This document shows positions 35,501-46,422 of a stretch of 64,000 nucleotides of DNA, in pieces; the first letter of the stretch is position 1, and each line of letters begins with the position of its first letter. The notes beneath the pieces were generated by a model. The model saw only the letters and a program-made list of their open reading frames with translations, made no database searches and had not been told where the DNA came from. The DNA comes from Bimuria novae-zelandiae CBS 107.79 (taxonomy: Eukaryota > Ascomycota > Dothideomycetes > Pleosporales > Didymosphaeriaceae). A program made the position numbers and the translations under genes. Location: the NCBI GenBank assembly GCA_010015655.1, contig ML976662.1:547036-611035 (forward strand), in the 5' to 3' direction.

Positions 35501-37510
35501 ACGTTTAGGACCTAATATAGCCTATATAAGTACTAAGGAATGACCTTTAGACTAATAAACGCGTCTATAATATTTTAAACGCTAATTAATTAGGCGCTAT
35601 ATAAATATGTAAATATATTTTATATAGCTTACTTTAATAACGTACTTGTCTATTCTACTAAGACGCTTAAGGAGCATGTAGAATACGAAAAAAAGTACTT
35701 ACGAAACTAAAAGAGTATTAATTACTCTTTTATCTAGAAAAATGCGAGTTTTACATTATAAATATAAAATAACTAGGATTTATTATCTTAAAGGAATGTA
35801 TAACTATACACTTGAAAAAGATAGCTATAATATAAAAGTAATTAGTCTATAAATTAATGAAAAACATTTCTTTTCTGGGGTCTACTAACTTCTACTAAAA
35901 GTTTATTAAGGACTACTTTAAGACCACTACACTGTTAATAAATTTTATAAAGAAAGGAGATAAAGAAAGCACCTAGCCCTTTACTAAAAAACCACTAGAG
36001 GTATTTAGAGAACTATAGAGAAAGTTCCTTGCAGGACCTCTCCTCTAAATGCACGGCCTAAAGAAACCTAAAAAAGTAGAAATAGACGTATTAGATTACG
36101 TGCTAGGAGCGATACTCTTATAATAAAGTAATAATAAGAAATAGAGACCACTATTTTTCTATTTAAGAAAGTTCTTAAGAGCAGAACTTAACTATAACAT
36201 TTATAGTAAGGGACTACTTAGGAGAGTAGATATCTTTAAATAATAAAAAGCTTAGCTTACTAAAGCACGGTTTACAATAGAAGTGTAAATATACTATAAG
36301 AACTTTACTAGCTTTATAATAATAAAAAAGCTTAACTAATAATAGGTATAATAGGTAGAATTCTAAGCGAATTTCGACTTCATAATAAACTATTAACTAG
36401 AAACGCTTAATAGCGTAGTAAACGTCCTAAGTAGAAGATTAGACCTTACTAAGGAGAAACTAGATTTATATAATATAGTGCTAGAAGTAAGGAGTGACAG
36501 AACTATAAAATATAATTAACTAATAATTAAGGTCCATGCCGCTAGTCTAAGAAATACTAAACTAATAGTATAAGATTCTTAAGACTACGAACAACTTACT
36601 ATAAATTAATAAGAAGAATACGACCTCTTCTAACATAGGCTTAATAAAATAAGATAAGACTACCGCTATGAAATCCTTATAAAACTAGGATATAAAGAAA
36701 TCTTAATTACAAAACTGCACGAATTACGAAAATAAGGATACCTAAGTATTGAAGTAACCACGCGCTGGATTACAAATAAATATACTATTTTTAGACCAAA
36801 GCAGGCGGTAACTTATGTTATAAGTAACTATTTAGCATACTATAAAACAAGCTAAAGAAATATAAGTTTTATAAACTATTACAACTACTACAAGTAGCTA
36901 AAAGACTATAGAAAAGTTTCTAAAGTTACTATAACTAGGAATAAAGCAAATGTGCGATACTATTATAATAATAGTTAACTACTTAACTAAGGTAGCTACG
37001 TTTAGGCCTATAAAAGAATCTATAATAGTAAAAGAACTAGCTTACGAGGTGGATAACATAGTATTTACAGAATACGGACTACTAGAAGAGTTTATTATAA
37101 ATTGAGATAAGCTCTTTATGTCTAAGTATTATAATACCTTTATAGTGACTCTAGGTATTAAGAGGAAGCTCTTAACAAGTTTCCACCCCTAGACTAATAA
37201 ATAGATAAAACGTACGAATTAGACTCTAGAGTAGTATTTATAATTCTACGTTAATAAGTAATAACATAATTAGGTAAAGTTACTACTAATAGCCTAGCTA
37301 GCATATAATAACGTAAGTTTCGATATAATATAGTACTCCTTACACTATATAAACTATAGATATAAGCTAATTACTTATTAGGATCTAAAATCCGTAGAAA
37401 GTACTTCTATAAGAGCGTAAAATAAAACTTAAAAGATAAAGAAACTTTACAAAGTTCTATAAGAACGAATTATCTAATGGGGCTTTATAGGATTTAAGAA
37501 CGCAAATAAG
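32538..37510 (+). pseudogene. gag-pol of element C, part 1, RIP-degraded
   Basis: Plus-strand Gypsy polyprotein. Gag-like, Lys/Glu-rich sequence lies at about 32700-33600; RT at about 35300-35850 (ACLSILLRRLRSM-type active-site region followed by HVEYEKK and a LEKCEFY-like motif); integrase at about 36700-37350. The reading frame reaches TAAAT at 37511-37515 and resumes after element B at 44743. Nearly all Gln and Trp codons have become stops. Confidence 0.65.
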
Positions 37511-37515
37511 TAAAT

Positions 37516-37961
37516 TGTTGTAGGACACTCTCTTCTTCTCTAATCCAGGTTAGGGCAGTAAGGTGACAAGGTGCCTTACAGATTATTTAGTAGTATAAGT
37601 TAATGCGACACTTAGCGCGTCAGCTAGACAATCTAATTTTATAATAAATAAGATAACTATTAATCTATATAGGGGAACGTAATTATATAGAAGATATATA
37701 AGTTGACTATAAGGAGCGTATAAAGGAAATCGTCCTGTATATATATCCTCCTTGTCCTATAGAGTCCCACGGTATCCCATATCCCAGTCCCATAGGATCC
37801 CATGGGATATCCTGGGACGTTACGTGACGGGGATCACGTGGTTCCATGATGTCCTATGGCCTTGGCGTCTGAGACAGCGTGGAACGTTACGTAAGCCTAA
37901 GGTAGGGCCTGGTTGTTGTTATAAGGCCTATTATTTTACCCTTAACTTTTAGATTATAATA
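37516..37961 (-). repeat. 3' LTR of element B
   Basis: 446 bp, TGTTGTAGGACACTC...ATTATAATA. A central block (about 37750-37930) keeps CpG-containing palindromes such as CCCATGGGATATCCTGGGAC and CACGTGG, possibly promoter elements. Pairs with 44292-44737. Confidence 0.9.
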
Positions 37962-38071
37962 TTATCCTCCTCCTTCCTTTACATGTCCCTATGTAGTAGC
38001 TAATATCCTCCTAAAGTACCTTTTATTATTATTCTATTAAAGACTAAATAAACTTAGTTAGTTAGACTACT

Positions 38072-38410
38072 ATAGTGTCCTGCAAGTACTGCACGAAGAA
38101 GGGCTTAACTTATAAGCTATTCTCCCTTAAAATATAGTATAGTAATTACTATAAGAATAGCATTGCGAAGTATAAGCTACTAGAACCTATAGTTTTAAAC
38201 TTTTCTTAAATTAATTTTAAAGTAGATAGGCTTAAGCGCCTGGAAGAGGTGGCGGTAATTAAGGAAGAAATAGCTATAGTAGCCCTCTAGGCTACTTATG
38301 CTAAAAAGAAAAAGTTATTAAAGTAGAAGCGTTTGCTTAAGAAGCGTAAGGAGAAGCTTTTTACTAATTTAATAAAATTTATTATAGAGATTAAGCGCCC
38401 AAGGGGCTAA
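38072..38410 (+). pseudogene. Antisense zinc-cluster frame of element B
   Basis: A 112-codon plus-strand frame just inside the 3' LTR, opposite to pol. It begins near IVSCKYCTKKGLTYKL; cysteine positions in order are C, C, Y, Y, Y, Y with spacing x2, x6, x8, x2, x7, i.e. a Zn2Cys6 pattern in which four cysteines became tyrosine by G-to-A change. A basic/acidic helix follows (LKRLEEVAVIKEEIAIVAL, then KKKKLLK*KRLLKKRKEKL) and a TAA at 38408-38410. The probable start codon is now ATA at 38072. Internal stops are TAG/TAA at Gln or Trp positions with no frameshift. Confidence 0.6.
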
Positions 38411-41400
38411 AAGAGTTAGGCTAGAATATTATATAACTAGAGGGGGCCCCTATACCTAGCACTATTACTTTAGATTAGGCTGCTTTTTTCTTACCCTTTA
38501 ACCCTAGTAATCTTAAACTTTTGGCCTTAACTTCTTTAGATGTTCTTAGTAGAACTTTTCTAAAATCTTTTTGTAGTTAGTAAGGTTTCCTGCTAGTTCC
38601 TATATATTATAGCTCTCTAGCTGTTTTTCTTACTTGACTAAGTACTTATACTAACGTCTAAATTTTTATAAATCTTAAATTACTTTAACTTTGTATTTTC
38701 GTCCTTAAATTCTAAATGGATTCTAATTCGGCATTTAGTAGTGCTAGTTCTAATAATAACTTGTAGAAAACTAGGTGTATACGTGTATTTATAAGTAACT
38801 ATAGTTTAAAATTAACTAGTCCTTTAACTTCTTAAACCTTAAATAGTCCCTTTTAAAAGTTATTTAGTTTTTTACTTAGTCTTGTTATTTCAAGATTTTT
38901 TTATAAGAGGAGGACTCTCCCCTTTTTTTTAAAAGTTAGTCCCTTAATCCTTTCCTTATTTACTTATTTTACTATTTATTTATTACGTCGCGCGATGTTC
39001 TTGCGTAGTATTTTATATAAATCTTACATAATTTTAGCTTTATTAGCTGCGTCCTTCGCAACGCTTTCGATGTCTAATAGATCCTAGTAAGTTATTAGCT
39101 CATATCTATAATTGGCATAGTATAGCGAGTACCTTGTAGTCGCCGATTTTGCGCTGTTGTATGCTAGTTAGGCTATTAGTAATAGTTTAACCTAGTTACC
39201 TTAAAGCTTATTTATATATATCTAAAAGTACTGTTCTAACGTCTATTTTATTTGTTTAGTTTAGCTATCTATTTTAGAGTAGAAGCTCGTCGTAAGCTTG
39301 TATTTAATTCTTAACTTAGCTATACACGTGGTCTAATACGATAATATAAATATCTTAACCCTATTTATAATAAACTTATCTAGTTATCTAATCTATAATA
39401 TTAGCTCTTATTTTACTATATAGGCTAATTCTTTTGCTAATATAGCTTCTCTAATTAGCACGAACCTTAACTCCTTAGTTAGTTAATAAATTATAATTAG
39501 AATTAAGTTATAGGATTCTTTGTTCCTTAGTGCTAATAATACTAGTAATTCTATAATAAAATCTATAGTTACGCTTAACTATAGTCTTAGGGGTGGCTAT
39601 AATAGTTATAAAAGGCCGTAGGGCTTATATCTTTTAGTCTTATTTTTATAACAGGCTAAATAGTTACCTAACACCTTTTATACTACCTAGCGTAGCCTAG
39701 GAATAGTATATTCGTTTGTGATTCTACGCGTTGTTTTAGCGATCTTTAAGTATCCCTAGTCTTTATCTTTATATAATTTCTTAATTAGCAGCGGGGAAAC
39801 CTGCTTACTAACTTATATTTTATTTTAATAGTCTTATACTTTTAATTTAATAGCCTTATAGAGATTGTATGCTTGTTAATTTTTATTCTTAAGTTAGCTA
39901 TAATCCTAAAAGTCCTTTATAAGTAGTTTATAATAAGTAAAGTCTATACGTTGTACTTCTAGCATTAGCGCTAGTTACGTTCTATTATAGCGCAACGTTT
40001 TATCGTAGTCCTTAGCAAGGACTATATTATAGTTAAAGCTACTTTCTTCTTCTATAAGATCTAATTATCTACTAAAAGTATCTACTACTCTGTTAGCTAT
40101 CCTTACTAGATAGGTAATATAAAAGTTATATTCTACTAACTATTCTAACTATTTAGCTTACTTATAATTTAGCTTTTTTATCGTCGTAAAGCGCGTAAGG
40201 TTTAGGTAGTCTAAAAATATCTTTACCTAATATTTTCCCCCCTTAAGCTATGCTTCTTATTACTTAAAGTAGTTTATAATTACTAAAAGTTCCTTATTAT
40301 AGATTTTATAGTTAAGCTCTGCCCCTAAGAGCTTTCTAGAATAGTAGAACACTATTCTGTATTTCTTATTATTATATTTTTATAAGAGTACAGCTTCTAG
40401 TGCGTAGTCCGATGCGTCGGTGTATATGCGATGTCGCCGCTCTGGGTCGTATATCTATAGTAGTGGCGCCGTCAGGAATAAGCGCTTTAGTTTTTTAAAG
40501 GCCTCTTTTTCTATTTTCTATAGTGTTTGCTATTTGCTAGTCTTTATAAGCTCTATTAATCGGGTAATTATCTTAGAGTAGTTCCTAAAAAATTTACGAT
40601 ATAAGTTAGTAAAACCTAAAAAAGACTAAATATCTTTTACTAATTTTAGTAATTACTATTCTTCTATTATCGTGATCTTCTTTAGGTTTATTTTAACACC
40701 TTCTTAGAATATAATAAATCCTAAGAATTCTATTTTAGTAATATAAAACTTGCACTTTTTAAGGTGTAAAAGTAATCTATACTTTTAAAGTTTCTTAAAC
40801 ACCTTTTAAACGTGTTCCTTATATTCGTCTAGGGAACCGATTAAATATATCAATCTATTATCTAAATATGCTATAATAAATATGTCTAAGTATTCGTGTA
40901 GGGCTTAGATTATAAGTTTTTAAAATATTGCTAGGGCGTTTGTTAGATCTATTAGCATAATTATATACTTAAAAAGACTATATTAAGTATAAAAGGTGGT
41001 TTTTTATTTGTGTCCCTTTACTATTTATATCTGGTGGAATCTATCTTAAATGTTAAATTTTGTGAACTACTTAGCTCCTCGGAGTTAATCTATAAGCTCT
41101 AAAATTAAGGGTAATATGTATTAGTTTTTAACTATTAGGGCGTTTAACTATCTATAATCTATATAGAGTTAAAGCTAACTATCTTTCTTAGGTATAAAAT
41201 GTGTAGGGAATGCCGCAGGACTCTAACTAGGATTCTATTTACTTAAGTAGAGATTTTTCTTTAATAGCTCTTTTAACTCCTATTCCTAGTCTTATGTAAG
41301 GGGCCTTAGGCGCTCTAGCTATAGCTTAGCTCCTTTTACTAGTAGTATCTTATAATTTTACTTTTAGTATTTAGGTAAGACTATCTCGTTGTATTCCTTA

Positions 41401-44291
41401 AATAAGTCTACGAATTCCCTATATTCTTCTAGTAGACTAGGGTTTTTATTATCTACTTAGACTAACTATACCTATATATAGCCTACCTAATCTGGGTGTT
41501 ACTTGGCGATCTTTTTTATTTAATAAAATAATACTTCTTATATTATAGATATCTAGTTCTCTTTTCTTGCTTAAGGTTCCTAGAGAGTTCTCTTTTACTA
41601 AGGCTTATCTTAAGCCATCTTTAGCGTGCTTTAGGGCAGGATTGTCCTCTTACGCTAATTTATCTCTAGATTATACTATTCTAGCTATTTATATCTAATG
41701 ATAGCTTCTATGTCTCCTATCTCTATAATAGTGAAAACATGTTGGCTTTCTAGCCCTTCTATGTTATCTTATACTGGCGCTATTTTAAGGCGTAGCTAAT
41801 TATTACTGTATCTGTCCGTACGCAGCAGCGTTACGGTAGGAATACTAGTTATCGCGCGAGAAGGATGCGCGTGCACGTGCGCGAACAGCCGTGCGCGAAT
41901 AGCCGTGCGCGAACAGTACATATTCTCCTTTTCGTCCGTACGAAGAACAAGACAAGCAAGAACCAGATATTATTGCCCACCCCTACCATCCGTACGCTGT
42001 GCACACCGTACACTACTCTTACTCTTGCTACTTAAGTGCTCATCCCATAAGAAGCTAGCTGAAAGAGCCCATTCAACAGTATCCTTATAATTAGGTCCTA
42101 TCTATAAGTCCTATTTATAGCGGTATTTTCTTATTATAATATAGTATATTATATTTCTTAACTACTTATAGGGTAATTAAGCACGCGTTTGCCCCTACGT
42201 TAATAAGTGCTATTATATAATGTCTGTATACTATAATATTCTTAATTAAGCGTTTCTCGACTCTACAAGTATCTACTTAATAAGCTATAATAATTACACT
42301 ATTACTAGTATTGCTCGTTGCCTAATAATAATTTAGTTTTTAAGTCCTTAGATTTGCTTTAAGCTTCTTATAAGGCCTTTGCCTTTTAGATCTAATCCTT
42401 AACTTAGGCTAGCTTTAAAATTTCCTTAATCTTATACTATTTATATTACTGGTAATACGTGTTAAGCACCTTGCGGATTTTTTTAGACTGATATATAGAA
42501 TCTATTTTATGTTAGATATAGTAGGGTGTTAGGTATTCTTCTTAAGATAATAAATAGTGTTTAAGGCACTCCCTTATAGGGGCTACTTCTTCTTACAGAC
42601 TTAAGTGTGCTAAATACTAAGGATTGTATTAATTCTATTTAATTAATATATAATCTACGTCTCTCTATAGCTATATATTCCCTATTATAGTATTAAGGTC
42701 GCGAGGATCTAGACCCTAAGGGAACTACTTTATTTTAAATTTCTATTACTTATGTAACTTGCAAGTATTATTAAAATATTAGTACTAACTATTTTACTAA
42801 TAGTACTTAAACTAGTACGTAAGAAAGTGCTTGTAGTAGTTATTAAGCACGTTATACTAACTTTTCTTTAGTTAGTAGTAGTCTAATCTTCTTAAGATAT
42901 AGGTAGCTTTAACCTAAGCCTTAAAGTACTATTAGTATCCTTTACGGGTGTATTACTACTACTTAGCGCGTTTATATTATTCTAATATTATAATTTAGCG
43001 TAAGTAATGCCTTAGAAGGCCTTATAGTTTCTTAGTAAGCTAATAGGCGTCCCACGCGTGTAGTCCTTAAATTACTACCTTTATTTTGCACTAAGATAAG
43101 TAGTATAGTATACTATTATATATTTAGCAAACGTTGTCTACTTATTATTAGAAGATATAGTATTTATAGAGGGTTGTTTATTCCTCTTCCTATTCTATTA
43201 GTTCTAGAATTTCTTGTAAGAGATCTACTTCGTCGGCTTTTACTAGCGTAAGGGTGGTTATAACTACTTATAAGAGGTTAGTAGTATTAACCTTAGTCTC
43301 TTATCCTTTGCAATTCTTGACAAAGTGGCCTTATTTACTATATTAAAGATAAGCTTTATTTTTAAACCTCCTTTCTCGCTCTTCTTGTAAAATACCACTC
43401 TTACCCTAATAGCTTTTCTTTAGCTTATATAGCTGCTTCCTTTTACTATTTTTCTTTTTATACTATTAGGTTTTATTAGCTATAATAACGTCTCTATCCT
43501 TATCTCTTATAATAGGTCGGGTGCTAGTATCCTTTTTAGAGAGTAGTTAGGTGCTGTACTATTTTTCTAGCTTTCGTTTATATAGGCAATTATCTACTTT
43601 AATAGCATTATTTATAAGCTTTTCTAGATTATCTACTTTTCCTTAGTAGACTAGTTTATTTTTAACCGTCTCCTTTAGCCTATTATAGTAGGCGATTATA
43701 AGTAGGGCTTCTACCTATTTGTTAAGTTCTGCCATAATCTGTTTAAACTCTAAGGTGTAGAGTACTACTAATATATCCTAACGTAGGTGTTAGAGGTGTA
43801 TTTTAGCCTAATACTCTTTATTAATTATGCTAAATATTCCCTTTATAGCTTTATAGAAAATTTCCTAGTCCTTAAAGATATTCTTAGTAGCATCTAACTT
43901 ATAACTCTTAAGTTTACTATGCTTAAGGAAGTTATTAATTATTAGTCTAGCCTATATAGCTACCTTGTCTTGCATGTTTATACAGGTAACTAAGATCTTA
44001 TCTTACTTTATCTTAAACCTTCTTAGATTATAATAAATAAATAGCTCTATCTATATTAGGAACGTTTCCGGGTAGCCCTTGCTAGTGTAAAGTTTAGGCT
44101 TAAGAACCTTTAGTTAATACCTCGTATTTTCTTTAACTTATTTTTTTACTTATCTTGTTAAAATATTTTTAAAGCTAAACTATTAAAGCCTCTTACTTAA
44201 TAACTAGTTCTTTTAGTATCTTTTCTTAGTTAGCTAGGGCTACTAAGGTTGTTAAGCTAGGTCCTACTATTATACTATAAGGTAGTTAAAG
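38411..44291 (-). pseudogene. gag-pol of element B, RIP-degraded
   Basis: Minus strand. Gag at about 44280-43200 ends with a zinc knuckle at about 43340-43290 reading Y*YSK*GHFVKNCKG, a CCHC motif with the first cysteines lost. Protease would be about 42900-42000, RT about 41400-40560, RNase H about 40500-40000, integrase about 39900-39000 and the C-terminal chromodomain-like part about 38950-38600. The order is Gypsy (RT before integrase). Many stops at former Gln and Trp codons; interrupted by the solo LTR at 41813-42078. Confidence 0.75.
41813..42078. repeat. Solo LTR (266 bp), nearly free of RIP, in element B
   Basis: Begins TGTCCGTACGCAGC and ends CCCATTCAACA, flanked by an exact 5-bp duplication GTATC (41808-41812, 42079-42083). 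It contains three tandem copies of a 13-bp unit around CGTGCGCGAAYAGC (about 41872-41917) and a second CCGTACG block. It is strongly G+C-rich against its host. A 61-codon frame at 41905-42090 is incidental. Confidence 0.85.
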
Positions 44292-44737
44292 TGTTATAAA
44301 GCACTCTCTTCTTCTCTAATCTAGGTTAGGGTAGTAAGGTAATAAGGTGTGTTATAAATTATTTAATAGTATAAGTTAATGCGACACTTAGCGTGTAAGC
44401 TAAATAATTTAATCTTATAATAAATAAGATAACTATTAATCTATATAGGAAAACGTGCTTGCATAGAAAATATGTAAGTTAACTACAAGGAGCGTATAAA
44501 GGAAATTATCCTATATATATATCCTCCTTATCCCATAGAGCCCCACGGTATCCCATATCCCAGTCCCATGGGATCCCATGGGATATCCTGGGACGTCACG
44601 TGACCTGGGTCACGTGGTTCTATTATGTCTTATGGCCTTGGCGTCTGAGACAGCCTGGGACGTTACGTAAGCCCAAGGTGGGGCCTAGTTGTCGTTATAA
44701 GGCCCGTCGTCCCACCTTCGACTTCTGGATCGTAACA
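44292..44737 (-). repeat. 5' LTR of element B
   Basis: 446 bp, TGTTATAAAGCACTC...GATCGTAACA; homologous to 37516-37961 over its whole length, with differences mostly C/T and G/A. Confidence 0.9.
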
Positions 44738-44742
44738 TAAAT

Positions 44743-45221
44743 GATTAAATGACTAATTTTTAAAAAGGTGGATAAAGTTTTCCTGTTATAAAAAATTTTA
44801 AGAATAAAATAACCTAGTAGAAAACTGGAATACTTTTAAGTAGATCCTTTTAAGGTATAAAAAACTAAGGAACTAGTTATAACTCAGTTACTTTACTACT
44901 AGGTACGAAGATATATTTTATATTTTATAAATTACTTTTAGAACTAGCACCCCTAGTCGTCCTAGTTAAGATTTAGTTAGGTCTAGAAGACGACGAGTAT
45001 AAGATTAAGAAAATTAGAGACTTAAAAATAATTTAAGGTTAGCCTAAATATCTACTATAATAAAAGTAAAATTAGGAAAATCTTAACCTATATTATAAAG
45101 AAACTAAAAACGCCCTAATAAAATTTAGGTTTATAAAAGAGGGTGAATCCTATAGTATAAAGCTATATAAAAGAACTAAATACCTTAAACAACTTTATTT
45201 ATAAAGGACGTCAGGGAAATA
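44743..45221 (+). pseudogene. pol of element C, part 2 (integrase C-terminus and chromodomain)
   Basis: Continues the plus-strand pol of element C after the element B insertion. Readable pieces: KVDKVFLL*KILRIK*PSRKLEY, then a chromodomain-like stretch with D*ENSRLK/KIRDLKI and YYKETKNALIKF at about 44995-45125. The element's 3' LTR is missing; a family A LTR follows directly. Confidence 0.65.
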
Positions 45222-45382
45222 TATAATAGGCTATGCTCTAATATTACTTTAGGTTCTAGACCCTTAGTTATTTAACCCCCTAATATATAAGTTTAGGGCC
45301 CGAAGCTTCACTTTAGACCCTTTATTAAATTTATAAGTATTCTTTTAGCACCTTTAGCTCCTCGAGCACCTAGCCCCTTATA
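45222..45382 (+). repeat. Family A LTR (161 bp), opposite orientation to element A
   Basis: Full-length reverse-complement copy of the element A LTR (CTCGAGCACCTAGCCCCTTATA at its right end). Flanking bases AAATA and GTACG do not match, suggesting recombination or deletion at this joint rather than a simple solo LTR. Confidence 0.75.
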
Positions 45383-45581
45383 GTACGTTATATTATATTA
45401 TATCTAATATTTTCTCATAAATCTACAGATATGATACGTAGTATCTTATATTCTAAAAGAATATTTAAAAGTATCAAGCAGTCATAGAGTTATATAGCTT
45501 TAAAGTTGGTAGTTTTTCTAAATTTAACCAGTAAAAAGGGGCGCATTGTGTAACGCGCGCACTGACTGCCAAACCACGGTA

Positions 45582-46165
45582 TTGGCAGTTGACCAGTTCT
45601 GCGTGCCGCCTATGAGCATTCGAGTTTGTGCACCTGGGATCCCCTCTCACCGGTTTCTTGTGCATTTGGTATCACGAGAAACGTCGAACGGTGTGTGCAT
45701 TTCGTTGTCCAGAATACAGTATGCCGTTTGCAGTCGTGCGCGTTGGAGCCATGCTGTAGACGCTTCCAACTGCTTCAATTAAATTCATACCACGGTTACG
45801 CTTTTTGAATATACTATTTAGATGCAAAGGGAGAAGATCTACGCCGTCGGCGTGGTGTCTAGAAGGGTAGCTTAGATTTGATGGTTGACCACCATTTTGA
45901 TGATTTTGTCGAGGTTAGCCTACGCGCGAGCAAGTCAAAGGCAGTAATTAAACCATTATGTCAAACCATGTTACTAATTCGTGTACCATTTTTCCGTAGA
46001 CGTGTTATTTCGCGTTGAGGTGGGTGGAAGGGAGGAAGACCCGTCCGCTTCGTCCATTGCGCCCATACCATATTGACGCACGTGCCGCCCCGGCTCGCGT
46101 GGCGCCCCACTAACAGCATGCTCATCACCACAAAGATGAGGCTGTAGAGAGCCACAAAATAGCTA
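45582..46165. other. Island of normal-composition host DNA between two transposon nests
   Basis: About 580 bp with normal G+C and no RIP. Frames: plus-strand continuation 45582-45782 of the frame starting at 20049, and a minus-strand 64-codon frame 46155-45961 that starts MALYSLIFVVMSMLLVG, a hydrophobic N-terminus compatible with a signal peptide or membrane segment, with one Cys and a basic C-terminal half. No family recognised. Either may be a truncated gene or chance. Confidence 0.4.
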
Positions 46166-46422
46166 TTATTTCGAGAATTTTTAATGGATAGACTTGTATT
46201 ATACTCGTGATTAGTATTTACTATTTATATTTACTTAAGAGAGTAATTATGCGGCTATAAAAGTTAACTTTTAGTAAAGTAGCTACTATAGTATTTAAAA
46301 ACTTTTCTAAAGCTATACTACTACTAGCGCGTCTCTTAGGCTTAGGTTTTAAAAAAGGAGCTTTTAAGGCTTTACGCTTACCCGTTTACGCAGTTTAAGA
46401 TACTTTTTTTTACGTCGCGCGT
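46166..46422. other. RIP-degraded edge of the right-hand nest
   Basis: A+T rises abruptly at about 46166. No motif recognised before the LTR at 46423. Confidence 0.35.

Larger units (their letters stand above)
37516..44737 (-). mobile_element. Full-length Gypsy-type LTR retrotransposon B (7,222 bp)
   Basis: Two 446-bp LTRs (37516-37961, 44292-44737) and an exact target duplication TAAAT (37511-37515, 44738-44742). gag-pol is on the minus strand. It sits inside the pol gene of element C: reading across the empty site restores a continuous KVDKVFLL*KILRIK*PSRK stretch after the junction. A solo LTR at 41813 was added later. Confidence 0.9.
20265..45579. mobile_element. 25.3-kb transposon nest bounded by pogo-like terminal repeats
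   Basis: The left end reads CCGTGCCTTGGCAGTTAGTG and the right end, on the other strand, CCGTGGTTTGGCAGTCAGTG; both are followed by CGC and are flanked by TA (20263-20264 and 45580-45581). The pogo-like element at 57097 has the same terminal repeat (CCGTGTCTCGGCAGTCAGTG). The simplest reading is one pogo-like copy inserted at TA in host DNA and later filled by LTR elements. Its own transposase was not recognised; remaining interior stretches at 20290-20788 and 45383-45536 are RIP-degraded. Confidence 0.7.

Noticed and set aside
37752..37952. 66-codon frame in an element B LTR
   Set aside because: Falls wholly inside the LTR; the other LTR copy does not support it as a conserved gene.
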